A stretch of DNA of 33,788 bases. It comes from Mycolicibacterium sp. GF69. GTDB lineage: Bacteria; Actinomycetota; Actinomycetes; Mycobacteriales; Mycobacteriaceae. The stretch spans positions 1-33,788 of the forward strand of contig NZ_QMEW01000043.1 in NCBI RefSeq assembly GCF_003284965.1. Reading direction: 5' to 3'. The translations under genes and the position numbers were made by a program. Positions within the stretch are counted from its first letter, which is position 1. Every line of letters starts with the position of its first letter. Below are positions 16,070-22,733 of the stretch, piece after piece. The notes beneath the pieces were generated by a model. It had not been told where the DNA came from, ran no database searches, and was given only the letters and a program-made list of their open reading frames with translations.

Positions 16070-16522
16070 TCAGGCCGAGCAGGCATCCGACAGCTCCGCG
16101 AGTTTGCGCCGGATCTGCGCGTCGAGCGCCGACATCTCGTAATAAATCTGGGGCGCAGGGGCGCCGGGTGCGCGGGTCTCCGTCGCCGCGCGCGCCTGCG
16201 GCATCTTCTGGACGAACAATCCGGCGAGGTCGCCGACTTCGACCGCGGTGAACCGCAGCTCCGGGGCGTCGATCTTGCGGGCCCGTTCGGCCAGCCCGTC
16301 GGCCCAATCGCGGTAAGCGATCTCCTCGGCCACGGTGGGCGCGCCCTCGGCGCCCTCGCTCTTTGCGCTGATCAGCTCGTTCTGCGACTTGTTGTACTCG
16401 AGCAGATCGAGCACCGGCCGGCATTCCTCCGGCGGTTTCTGCAGCTGGCTGTACGCCAGGGCCACGATCACGATCACGACGACGCCGATCGCCACCCACC
16501 ACCGCCGATCAAGTGTCCTCAC
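16070..16522 (-). CDS. Small membrane-anchored protein of unknown function
   Basis: From the GTG at 16522 the product is 150 residues: a short basic N-terminus, one hydrophobic helix (WWVAIGVVVIVIVALAY, about 8-25), and a mostly polar helical domain with two cysteines (PPEECRP and the C-terminal DACSA). I do not recognise the family. The 16522 start is chosen because a TAGAGT -10 ends 7 bases upstream, suggesting a leaderless transcript; a GTG at 16555 would add 11 residues without a ribosome site. It is probably the first gene of a pair with the downstream Ntn-hydrolase. Confidence 0.65.
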   Translation of the reverse strand: MRTLDRRWWVAIGVVVIVIVALAYSQLQKPPEECRPVLDLLEYNKSQNELISAKSEGAEGAPTVAEEIAYRDWADGLAERARKIDAPELRFTAVEVGDLAGLFVQKMPQARAATETRAPGAPAPQIYYEMSALDAQIRRKLAELSDACSA

Positions 16523-16529
16523 TGCACGA

Positions 16530-16535
16530 ACTCTA
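16530..16535 (-). promoter_or_regulatory. -10 box, leaderless start of the small membrane protein
   Basis: TAGAGT on the minus strand fits TANNNT and is separated from the GTG at 16522 by 7 bases, so the transcript would begin at or next to the start codon. Confidence 0.4.
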
Positions 16536-16632
16536 GCCAGCTGCGCGCATGACACGGCGAACGCTCACCCAGGTACATCAGCGAGGCCCCGAAACCGTAC
16601 CCAGCTGCGCGCTCACGCCTGGAAATCGAGTT

Positions 16633-16661
16633 TTGTGACGCGCACGGGTGCGGAGTACAGT
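16633..16661 (+). promoter_or_regulatory. Promoter of the leuA leader
   Basis: TTGTGA (16633-16638) and TACAGT (16656-16661) are separated by 17 bases. The -10 ends 8 bases before the ATG of a 16-codon leader ORF, so transcription should begin at or within a base or two of that ATG. This places the whole 125-base leader in the leuA mRNA. Confidence 0.6.
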
Positions 16662-16669
16662 TGGCCACG

Positions 16670-16720
16670 ATGTTTTCGGTGCAGCGGGCGCTCCTTCTCG
16701 GCAGCCGCGACGGGGTCTGA
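16670..16720 (+). CDS. Leu-rich leader peptide of leuA
   Basis: The ORF encodes MFSVQRALLLGSRDGV and ends in TGA at 16718-16720. Three consecutive leucine codons (CTC CTT CTC, 16691-16699) sit just 5 bases upstream of a 10-bp stem that forms the leuA pseudoknot. Ribosome stalling at these codons when leucyl-tRNA is scarce would change that fold. It has no Shine-Dalgarno and is placed for leaderless translation from the TACAGT promoter. Codon content, position and the neighbouring gene agree; no expression data are available here. Confidence 0.65.
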   Translation: MFSVQRALLLGSRDGV

Positions 16721-16763
16721 TCCAGACCGGCCTCCCGTCGCGGGTGTTCGCGATCCGCCGGTC
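16705..16763 (+). promoter_or_regulatory. LEU-element-like pseudoknot in the leuA leader
   Basis: Stem 1 pairs CCGCGACGGG (16705-16714) with CCCGTCGCGG (16734-16743), 10 perfect bp. Its loop contains GACCGGC (16725-16731), which pairs perfectly with GCCGGTC (16757-16763) downstream, making an H-type pseudoknot. A competing small hairpin GTCTG/CAGAC (16715-16719/16723-16727) overlaps the loop arm. A conserved pseudoknot called the LEU element has been predicted upstream of actinobacterial leuA genes by comparative genomics; this is very likely that element. The leuA GTG lies 33 bases downstream. No U-rich terminator is seen, so control of translation is more likely than transcription termination. 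Confidence 0.7.
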
Positions 16764-16795
16764 GAGTCCCCCTTATCACTCCCGGAGCGATCACC

Positions 16796-18634
16796 GTGAC
16801 CACCTTCTCGAAACCCTCACCCGATTCGCCTGACGCGTTCTCGTCAGTTCGACAGATCACCAAACCCGCCGGCCCGCCCAACCCAGGCCAGCCGGGGTGG
16901 AACACCCAGCGCGCCTCCGCGATGCCGGTCAGCCGCTACCGCAGCTTCGCCGACGAGGTGCCCGGCGGCAGCCCGGCGCTGGGCGTGCCCCTCCCGTTCG
17001 ACCGCACCTGGCCCGACAAGGTCATCGACCGCGCCCCGGCGTGGTGCGCGGTGGACCTGCGCGATGGTAACCAGGCCCTGATCGACCCGATGAGCCCGGC
17101 GCGCAAGCGCCGCATGTTCGACCTGCTGGTTCGGATGGGCTACAAGGAGATCGAGGTCGGCTTCCCGTCGGCCAGCCAGACCGACTTCGAGTTCGTCCGC
17201 GAGATCATCACCCAGGGTGCGATCCCGGACGACGTCACGATCCAGGTGCTGACGCAGTGCCGCCCGGAACTGATCGAGCGGACGTTCGAGGCGTGCGAGG
17301 GCGCTCCCCGCGCGATCGTGCACTTCTACAACTCGACGTCGATCCTGCAGCGGCGGGTGGTGTTCCGCGCCGACCGGGACGCGGTCAAAGCGATCGCCAC
17401 CGAGGGCGCACGGTTGTGCGTCGAGGAGGCCAAGAAGTACCCCGGCACGCAGTGGCGGTTCGAGTACTCGCCGGAGTCCTACACGGGAACCGAATTGGAG
17501 TACGCGGTCGATGTGTGCAACGCCGTCGCCGAAGTCGTCGAGCCGACGCCGGACGCACCGCTGATCGTCAACCTGCCCGCGACCGTCGAGATGGCCACCC
17601 CCAATGTGTACGCCGACTCGATCGAATGGATGCACCGGCACCTGAATCCGCGCGAGGCCATCATCCTGAGCCTGCATCCGCACAACGATCGCGGAACCGC
17701 CGTCGCGGCAGCCGAATTGGGTTACCAGGCCGGTGCCGACCGGATCGAGGGCTGCCTGTTCGGCAACGGTGAGCGCACCGGGAACGTCTGCCTGGTGACG
17801 CTGGGGATGAACATGTTCTCCCGCGGCGTCGACCCGCAGATCGACTTCTCGAACATCGATGAGATCCGGCGCACCGTCGAGTACTGCAATCAGTTGCCGG
17901 TGCACGAACGCCACCCTTACGGCGGCGACTTGGTGTACACCGCGTTCTCCGGAAGCCACCAGGACGCGATCAACAAGGGTCTCGACGCGATGAAGCTCGA
18001 TGCCGATGCCGCCGACAAAGATGTCGACGACATGCTGTGGCAGGTCCCGTATCTGCCCATCGACCCCAGGGATGTCGGGCGCACCTACGAGGCTGTGATC
18101 CGAGTCAACTCGCAGTCCGGCAAGGGCGGCGTGGCCTACATCATGAAAGCCGATCACGGTCTGGCGCTGCCACGGCGGCTGCAGATCGAGTTCAGCCAGG
18201 CGATCCAGCAGATCACCGACGGCGAAGGCGGTGAGGTCTCGCCGAAGGAGATGTGGGACGTCTTCGCCGATGAGTACCTGGTGCCCGTGCTGCCGCTCGA
18301 GCGGATCCGGCAGCGGGTCATCGCCTCCGAGGTGGACGGCGGCACCGACACCATCGAGGCCGTGGTGAAGGTCGACGGTGTCGAGCGCGAGATCGTCGGC
18401 GCGGGTAACGGTCCGCTGGCGGCGTTCGTCGACGCATTGGGTGCCATCGGGTTCGACGTGTCGGTGCTCGACTACTCAGAGCACGCGCTGTCGGCCGGCG
18501 AGGAGGCGCAGGCCGCGGCCTACGTCGAGGCGTCGATCGGCGGGACGACGGTGTGGGGCGTCGGGATTGCGACCTCGATCACCACCGCATCGCTGCGCGC
18601 GGTGGTGTCGGCGGTCAACCGCGCGGCGCGCTGA
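16796..18634 (+). CDS. leuA: 2-isopropylmalate synthase
   Basis: LeuA condenses acetyl-CoA with 2-ketoisovalerate, the first step of leucine synthesis. The 612-residue protein keeps the key residues of the M. tuberculosis enzyme at a nine-residue offset: R89/D90 (DLRDGNQ), E227 (EYSPE), and H294/H296 (LHPHNDRG), the last two with D90 being metal ligands. The C-terminal regulatory domain (about 480-612) binds leucine for feedback inhibition. The start is GTG at 16796 with GGAG 8 bases upstream. The 57-bp tandem repeats that lengthen M. tuberculosis LeuA between VEAS and TVWGVG are absent. Regulation is probably through the leader described above. Confidence 0.97.
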   Translation: MTTFSKPSPDSPDAFSSVRQITKPAGPPNPGQPGWNTQRASAMPVSRYRSFADEVPGGSPALGVPLPFDRTWPDKVIDRAPAWCAVDLRDGNQALIDPMSPARKRRMFDLLVRMGYKEIEVGFPSASQTDFEFVREIITQGAIPDDVTIQVLTQCRPELIERTFEACEGAPRAIVHFYNSTSILQRRVVFRADRDAVKAIATEGARLCVEEAKKYPGTQWRFEYSPESYTGTELEYAVDVCNAVAEVVEPTPDAPLIVNLPATVEMATPNVYADSIEWMHRHLNPREAIILSLHPHNDRGTAVAAAELGYQAGADRIEGCLFGNGERTGNVCLVTLGMNMFSRGVDPQIDFSNIDEIRRTVEYCNQLPVHERHPYGGDLVYTAFSGSHQDAINKGLDAMKLDADAADKDVDDMLWQVPYLPIDPRDVGRTYEAVIRVNSQSGKGGVAYIMKADHGLALPRRLQIEFSQAIQQITDGEGGEVSPKEMWDVFADEYLVPVLPLERIRQRVIASEVDGGTDTIEAVVKVDGVEREIVGAGNGPLAAFVDALGAIGFDVSVLDYSEHALSAGEEAQAAAYVEASIGGTTVWGVGIATSITTASLRAVVSAVNRAAR

Positions 18635-18660
18635 CCGGTCGAGTCGTCTAGAACAGCGCG
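18627..18660. terminator. Possible bidirectional terminator between leuA and dnaQ
   Basis: CGCGCTG (18627-18633) and CAGCGCG (18654-18660) form a 7-bp stem with a 20-base loop straddling the stop codons of two convergent genes. There is no T-run on either side and the loop is large, so this is weak. Confidence 0.22.
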
Positions 18661-19634
18661 AACTGATCACCGGCGAGCGTGGTGTCGGTGAACTCCTCGA
18701 TACCGGTGCCGCCGACGACATGGTCGAGATGGCCCATGAAGTCGGTGTCGCTGACCCGCGGAACGCCCAACTCGCCGGCTTGATAACCCTTGCCCTGCGT
18801 CGGGCAGGCGTCGTTGCAGATGATCAGCGAGGTCTCGGGGTCGACGGTGTCGGTGTACGCCAGCCCCGCGTGCAGCATCCGCTCGATGAGCTCTTCGTGG
18901 GTTCGCTCGACTTCGGCCGACAGCGCGACCCGCATGCCCTGCACCAGCGGCCGACCTGCCACGAAACGGCCCGGGTTGAGGTACGCGCATCCCAGGCGTG
19001 ACGCGACCGCTTTCAGGGGGCGAAGCTCGTCGTGGGTGACCAGGCCGTTCGGCCAGCGCCGCCGGGACACCGGGTGCACCGGCAGCCAGACTTTGCGTTC
19101 CCGCGCGCGCACCAGTACCGGCTTGAGGATCTGTGCGAGCACCAGCGCGTCGTCGAGCGCGTCGTGCGGCCGCATCTGGCTGATACCCCAGTGCGCGGCC
19201 AGCGTCTCCAGCCGTAGGTTCTCCGTGCCCAGATCGAGCCTGCGGGCGAGCTCGACGGTGCACATGACGGCGTCGGTGGGCAGTTCCCGGTTCACCAGCT
19301 CGGCCTCGGCCGCCAGAAACGAGTAGTCGAAGCCGACATTGTGCGCGACGAGCGTGCGCCCGTCGAGGAGTTCGATGAGGTGGTCGACGATGTCACCGAA
19401 GGACGGCTGGCCTTCCAGCATTTCGGCCGTCAACCCGTGCACATGAGTGGGACCGGGATCGACACCCGGATTGAGCAGGCTGTAGAGGCTGTGCTCGACG
19501 TTGCCGTCGTCGCCGAGGGCCAGCGCAGCGATGCTGACCACGCGCGCCTGCCCGGGTCGGAAGCCCGACGTCTCCACGTCGACGACCGCCCAACCTGAGC
19601 CGGTGTCTTCTGCCGGCCGGCCCCAGGAGCTCAC
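18648..19634 (-). CDS. dnaQ: DnaQ-like 3'-5' exonuclease with BRCT domain
   Basis: The 328-residue protein has an N-terminal DEDDh exonuclease domain: D19 and E21 (VVDVETSGF), D103 (AHNVGFDYSFL), and H157/D162 (RPHDALDDA). A C-terminal BRCT-like domain (about 235-320, GMRVALS to LIICND) follows. This is the architecture of M. tuberculosis Rv3711c. In mycobacteria replicative proofreading is attributed mainly to the PHP domain of DnaE1, so this enzyme more likely acts in repair or RNA trimming than as a true epsilon subunit; that is inference. The start is GTG at 19634, with no good ribosome site. Confidence 0.9.
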   Translation of the reverse strand: MSSWGRPAEDTGSGWAVVDVETSGFRPGQARVVSIAALALGDDGNVEHSLYSLLNPGVDPGPTHVHGLTAEMLEGQPSFGDIVDHLIELLDGRTLVAHNVGFDYSFLAAEAELVNRELPTDAVMCTVELARRLDLGTENLRLETLAAHWGISQMRPHDALDDALVLAQILKPVLVRARERKVWLPVHPVSRRRWPNGLVTHDELRPLKAVASRLGCAYLNPGRFVAGRPLVQGMRVALSAEVERTHEELIERMLHAGLAYTDTVDPETSLIICNDACPTQGKGYQAGELGVPRVSDTDFMGHLDHVVGGTGIEEFTDTTLAGDQFALF

Positions 19635-19704
19635 TTCGCCAGGATGGCACGGTGCTGTGACAAAGCCGGGACCTCGCCGAATCGCCGCCAGCGTGTCGGC
19701 TCCC

Positions 19705-19710
19705 TAAACT
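19705..19710 (+). promoter_or_regulatory. -10 box, leaderless start of murT
   Basis: TAAACT fits TANNNT and ends 6 bases before the murT ATG at 19717. No Shine-Dalgarno precedes the ATG, so a leaderless mRNA is expected. Confidence 0.5.
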
Positions 19711-19716
19711 GCCGGG

Positions 19717-21006
19717 ATGGTCACCACTCGTGGACGGGTCGCGCTGGCGGCCGGCGCAGGCGCGCGCTGGGCCTCGCGGGTAACCGGCCGCGGGGCGGGC
19801 GCGATGATCGGCGGGCTGGTCGCGTTGGCGCTCGACAAGTCCCTGCTGCGCCAGCTCGGCGGTGGCCGTCGCACCGTGGTGGTCACCGGAACCAACGGCA
19901 AGTCGACGACCACGAGGATGATTGCGGCGGCGCTGCGCGCGGTCGGACCCGTCGCCACCAACGACACCGGCGCGAACATGGACGCCGGACTGGTGGCCGC
20001 GCTGGCCGGTGCCCGTACGGCGCCGCTGGCCGCCCTGGAGGTCGACGAGATGCACGTCCCACACGTTTTGGACGCGGTAGAGGCGGACGTCGTCGTCTTG
20101 CTCAACCTGTCGCGTGACCAGTTGGACCGCGTCGGCGAGATCAATCACATCGAGCGCACGCTTCGCGCTGGGCTGGCTCGCCACCCGTCGGCCGTCGTGG
20201 TCGCCAACTGCGACGACGTGCTGATGACCTCGGCCGCATACGACAGGCCCCACGTGGTGTGGGTGGCCGCGGGCGGAAGCTGGGCCAACGACTCGGTCAG
20301 CTGCCCGCGTTCGGGTGAGATCATCGCGCGCGACGGCCACCAATGGCGTTCCACGGGAACCGATTTCAGCCGACCGAAGCCGGACTGGTGGTTTGACGAC
20401 GCCAATATCTACGGGCCAGAAGGGCTTTCACTACCGATGACGTTGGCGCTGCCGGGTGCCGTCAATCGCGGCAACGCCACACAGGCGGTGGCGGCGGCGG
20501 TCGCGATGGGCGCTGAGCCGGCAGCCGCGGTGGCCGCGGTTTCGGGTGTCGACGAGGTTGCCGGTCGCTACCGCACCGTGCGCCTCGGCGAGCACACCGC
20601 ACGGGTGCTGCTGGCCAAGAACCCGGCCGGCTGGCAGGAGGCGTTGTCGATGGTCGACAAACACGGTGCCGGCGTTGTGATTTCGGTCAACGGTCAAGTT
20701 CCCGACGGGGAAGACCTGTCATGGCTGTGGGATGTGCGGTTCGAACACTTCGAGGACACCCATGTCGTGGCCGCCGGAGAGCGCGGCACCGACCTCGCGG
20801 TGCGGTTGGGCTACGCGGGCGTCGAGCACACACTCGTCCACGACACCCTCGCGGCGATCGAGTCGTGCCCGCCGGGGCACGTCGAGGTCATCGCGAACTA
20901 CACCGCGTTTCTGCAGCTGAACAGGCGGCTGCCCGATGGTTCCAGGGGGCAGGAGCGATGGGCCCAAGCCCGCAGGGTAGGGGACGACCGGGGGAAAAGT
21001 GTCTGA
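19717..21006 (+). CDS. murT: Lipid II isoglutaminyl synthase, MurT subunit
   Basis: MurT with GatD amidates the D-glutamate of lipid II using ATP and glutamine. The 429-residue protein is a Mur-ligase homologue: P-loop GTNGKST (58-64), the EVDEMH metal/substrate strand, LLNLSRDQLDR, and a C-terminal DUF1727 domain with the SWLWDVRFE segment, whose Asp contacts the GatD active site in Firmicutes. Firmicute MurT has a four-cysteine zinc ribbon in the middle domain; here the matching positions are C196, S199, S212 and T215, so the zinc site is lost. The ATG at 19717 is probably leaderless. It overlaps gatD by 8 bases, consistent with a 1:1 complex. Confidence 0.95.
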   Translation: MVTTRGRVALAAGAGARWASRVTGRGAGAMIGGLVALALDKSLLRQLGGGRRTVVVTGTNGKSTTTRMIAAALRAVGPVATNDTGANMDAGLVAALAGARTAPLAALEVDEMHVPHVLDAVEADVVVLLNLSRDQLDRVGEINHIERTLRAGLARHPSAVVVANCDDVLMTSAAYDRPHVVWVAAGGSWANDSVSCPRSGEIIARDGHQWRSTGTDFSRPKPDWWFDDANIYGPEGLSLPMTLALPGAVNRGNATQAVAAAVAMGAEPAAAVAAVSGVDEVAGRYRTVRLGEHTARVLLAKNPAGWQEALSMVDKHGAGVVISVNGQVPDGEDLSWLWDVRFEHFEDTHVVAAGERGTDLAVRLGYAGVEHTLVHDTLAAIESCPPGHVEVIANYTAFLQLNRRLPDGSRGQERWAQARRVGDDRGKSV

Positions 21007-21715
21007 GTCGACGGTGCGCATCGGGTTGGTGCTGCCCGATGTGATGGGGACCTACGGCGACGGCGGCAATGCGGTGGTGCTGCGACAACGCCTGCGACTG
21101 CGTGGCTTTGCCGCCGAGATCGTCGAGATCACGCTGGACGACCCGGTGCCCGCCGAACTGGACCTGTACACACTCGGCGGGGCGGAGGACTATGCCCAAC
21201 GCCTGGCCACCAAGCACCTGCTGCGCCATCCCGGCCTACAGCAGGCCGCCGCCCGGGGCGCTCCGGTGCTGGCGATCTGCGCGGCCATCCAAGTGCTGGG
21301 GCACTGGTATGAGACCTCGTCGGGTGAACGGGTCGAGGGCGTCGGGCTGCTCGACGTCACGACCTCGCCGCAGGACCAGCGCACGATCGGCGAAGTGGTG
21401 TCCCAGCCGCTGGTGGCCGGGCTGACGCAGCGATTGACTGGCTTCGAGAACCACCGCGGTGGAACGGTTCTCGGTGCGGACGCACGTCCGCTTGCCCGCG
21501 TCGAGAAGGGAGCCGGCAACCGCGCCGGCGACGGCTTCGACGGCGCGGTGCAGGGCAGCGTCGTCGCCACCTATCTGCACGGGCCGTGCCTGGCCCGCAA
21601 TCCGGAGTTGGCCGACCAGCTGCTGACCCAGGTGGTCGGGGAGCTGGCTCCACTGGAGCTGTCCGAGGTCGACCAGCTGCGCCGCGAACGGCTGGCCGCA
21701 CCGCGGCGGGTGTGA
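20999..21715 (+). CDS. gatD: Lipid II isoglutaminyl synthase, glutaminase subunit GatD
   Basis: GatD releases ammonia from glutamine and passes it to MurT. The 238-residue protein is a CobB/CobQ-type class I glutamine amidotransferase with nucleophile C94 in APVLAICAAIQVLG and catalytic H194 in TYLHGPCL. The cysteine loop reads CAAIQ rather than the CxGYQ of many relatives. The start is GTG at 20999, within the 3' end of murT and preceded by GGGGGA about 4 bases upstream. Formerly annotated cobQ2 in mycobacteria; the murT partnership makes cobalamin synthesis unlikely. Confidence 0.95.
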   Translation: MSESTVRIGLVLPDVMGTYGDGGNAVVLRQRLRLRGFAAEIVEITLDDPVPAELDLYTLGGAEDYAQRLATKHLLRHPGLQQAAARGAPVLAICAAIQVLGHWYETSSGERVEGVGLLDVTTSPQDQRTIGEVVSQPLVAGLTQRLTGFENHRGGTVLGADARPLARVEKGAGNRAGDGFDGAVQGSVVATYLHGPCLARNPELADQLLTQVVGELAPLELSEVDQLRRERLAAPRRV

Positions 21716-21718
21716 CCG

Positions 21719-22606
21719 TTACGCAACCAAACTGCGCTTGAAGCCCTGCAACTTGTCGAGATCGAGGTTGCAGCCGCGACTGAGCAGCGCCGCCTCGACT
21801 CGGGCGACGACGTCTCGCGGTTTGTCCTCCGCGATCACCCGGACGACGATCCACCCCAGCGATTCCAGCATCCGCAACCTGGCGATGTCCTTGACGTACT
21901 GGCGCCGATTCTTGCGGTGGTGATCCCCGTCGTACTCGACCGCGACGTGAAACTCCTGCCATCCCATGTCCAGCCACGCTTGCGGACGGTGTCCAATGAT
22001 GACCGGGATCTGTGTCTCCGGGCGTGGCAGGCCGGCATCGTGCAACCACAGTCGAACTCGCGATTCCGGAATGGACGCGGCTCCACCGTCGACAAGGGGA
22101 AGCAACTCGGACAACCGGGCCAGGCCGGTCACGTGCGAATGGCGTCGGCCGAGCTGGGCGACCTTGTCGATGTCGTAGTGCTGGTTCCACATGAGCGCGT
22201 CGAGACGGGCCAGCGCCTCCGTCCGGTGAAGCCGCCGGCCGATGTCGAAGGCGGTTCGGACTCTTGATGTGACGGGAAGACCGCCGATCATCGTGACCTC
22301 GTCGTCGGCGATGATGTCCGCCCTGGGGATCAGGCCCGGTTGTGGACGAATCCGCACGGCGGACAGTTCGATCGGCTGCGACGGGTCCACCCACGGAGCG
22401 CCGTGCAGGGCGGATGCCGCCACTCCCGCGATCACACCTCTGCGACGCGATGCCAACCATGCCGCGATCGCCCGGTCACGAATCGACAATTCGACGCCAT
22501 TGGGCGCGTAGACGCCCCGGAACACGGGCCGAAACCACCGCTTCAGTTCATGGCGGCTCACCCGTCCCGTCGCGACAGCCTCACTACCGATGAAGATCTC
22601 CGTCAT
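21719..22606 (-). CDS. AbiEi-like / DUF559 endonuclease-fold protein
   Basis: The 295-residue protein looks like the mycobacterial Rv3714c group. Residues 1-130 resemble the AbiEi-type winged-helix antitoxin/DNA-binding region (TGRVSRHELKRWFRPVFRGVY, then AGVAASALHGAPW). Residues 175-275 form a DUF559/Vsr-like nuclease domain with E181 (IPESRVR), D213 (WLDMGW), E224 and D226 (VAVEYDGDHH) as candidate PD-(D/E)XK residues. No toxin partner such as AbiEii lies next to it. A GTG at 22621 would add five residues; the ATG at 22606 is preferred because a -10-like box ends 6 bases upstream. The stop is only 3 bases from the gatD stop. Function is not established; a DNA-repair or defence role is inference. 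Confidence 0.75.
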   Translation of the reverse strand: MTEIFIGSEAVATGRVSRHELKRWFRPVFRGVYAPNGVELSIRDRAIAAWLASRRRGVIAGVAASALHGAPWVDPSQPIELSAVRIRPQPGLIPRADIIADDEVTMIGGLPVTSRVRTAFDIGRRLHRTEALARLDALMWNQHYDIDKVAQLGRRHSHVTGLARLSELLPLVDGGAASIPESRVRLWLHDAGLPRPETQIPVIIGHRPQAWLDMGWQEFHVAVEYDGDHHRKNRRQYVKDIARLRMLESLGWIVVRVIAEDKPRDVVARVEAALLSRGCNLDLDKLQGFKRSLVA

Positions 22607-22612
22607 GAGGGC

Positions 22613-22635
22613 ATGGTGCACCGCGCGACCGACAA
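22613..22635 (-). promoter_or_regulatory. PafBC-type (RecA-independent) DNA-damage promoter candidate
   Basis: On the minus strand TTGTCGGTC (22635-22627) is followed after exactly 8 bases by CACCAT (22618-22613), then 6 bases to the ATG. The mycobacterial RecA-NDp motif is TTGTCRGTG-N8-TANNNT. The -35 part matches eight of nine and the spacing is exact; the -10 lacks the first T. Confidence 0.4.
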
Positions 22636-22650
22636 GTCACACCGGTCGAC

Positions 22651-22665
22651 GTTTCGCAGCGAAAC
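22651..22665. promoter_or_regulatory. 15-bp palindrome upstream of the DUF559 gene
   Basis: GTTTCGCAGCGAAAC is a perfect odd palindrome with 7-base arms around a central A, lying 45-59 bases upstream of the DUF559 start and just beyond its candidate promoter. It could be an operator; it is not a mycobacterial LexA box. Confidence 0.35.
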
Positions 22666-22733
22666 CGCGAGAGGGCGGGTGCCAAACGTCGATCGCTGTG
22701 ACATCTGCGCCCAGGGCGACAAGCCCCGCGAAG

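Noticed and set aside
16844..18157. Minus-strand 437-codon open frame inside leuA
   Set aside because: LeuA has all catalytic residues in the plus frame; the opposite frame is a high-GC shadow.
18627..18660. Inverted repeat as a firm bidirectional terminator
   Set aside because: The stem is only 7 bp, the loop 20 bases and there is no T-run; kept only as a low-confidence feature.
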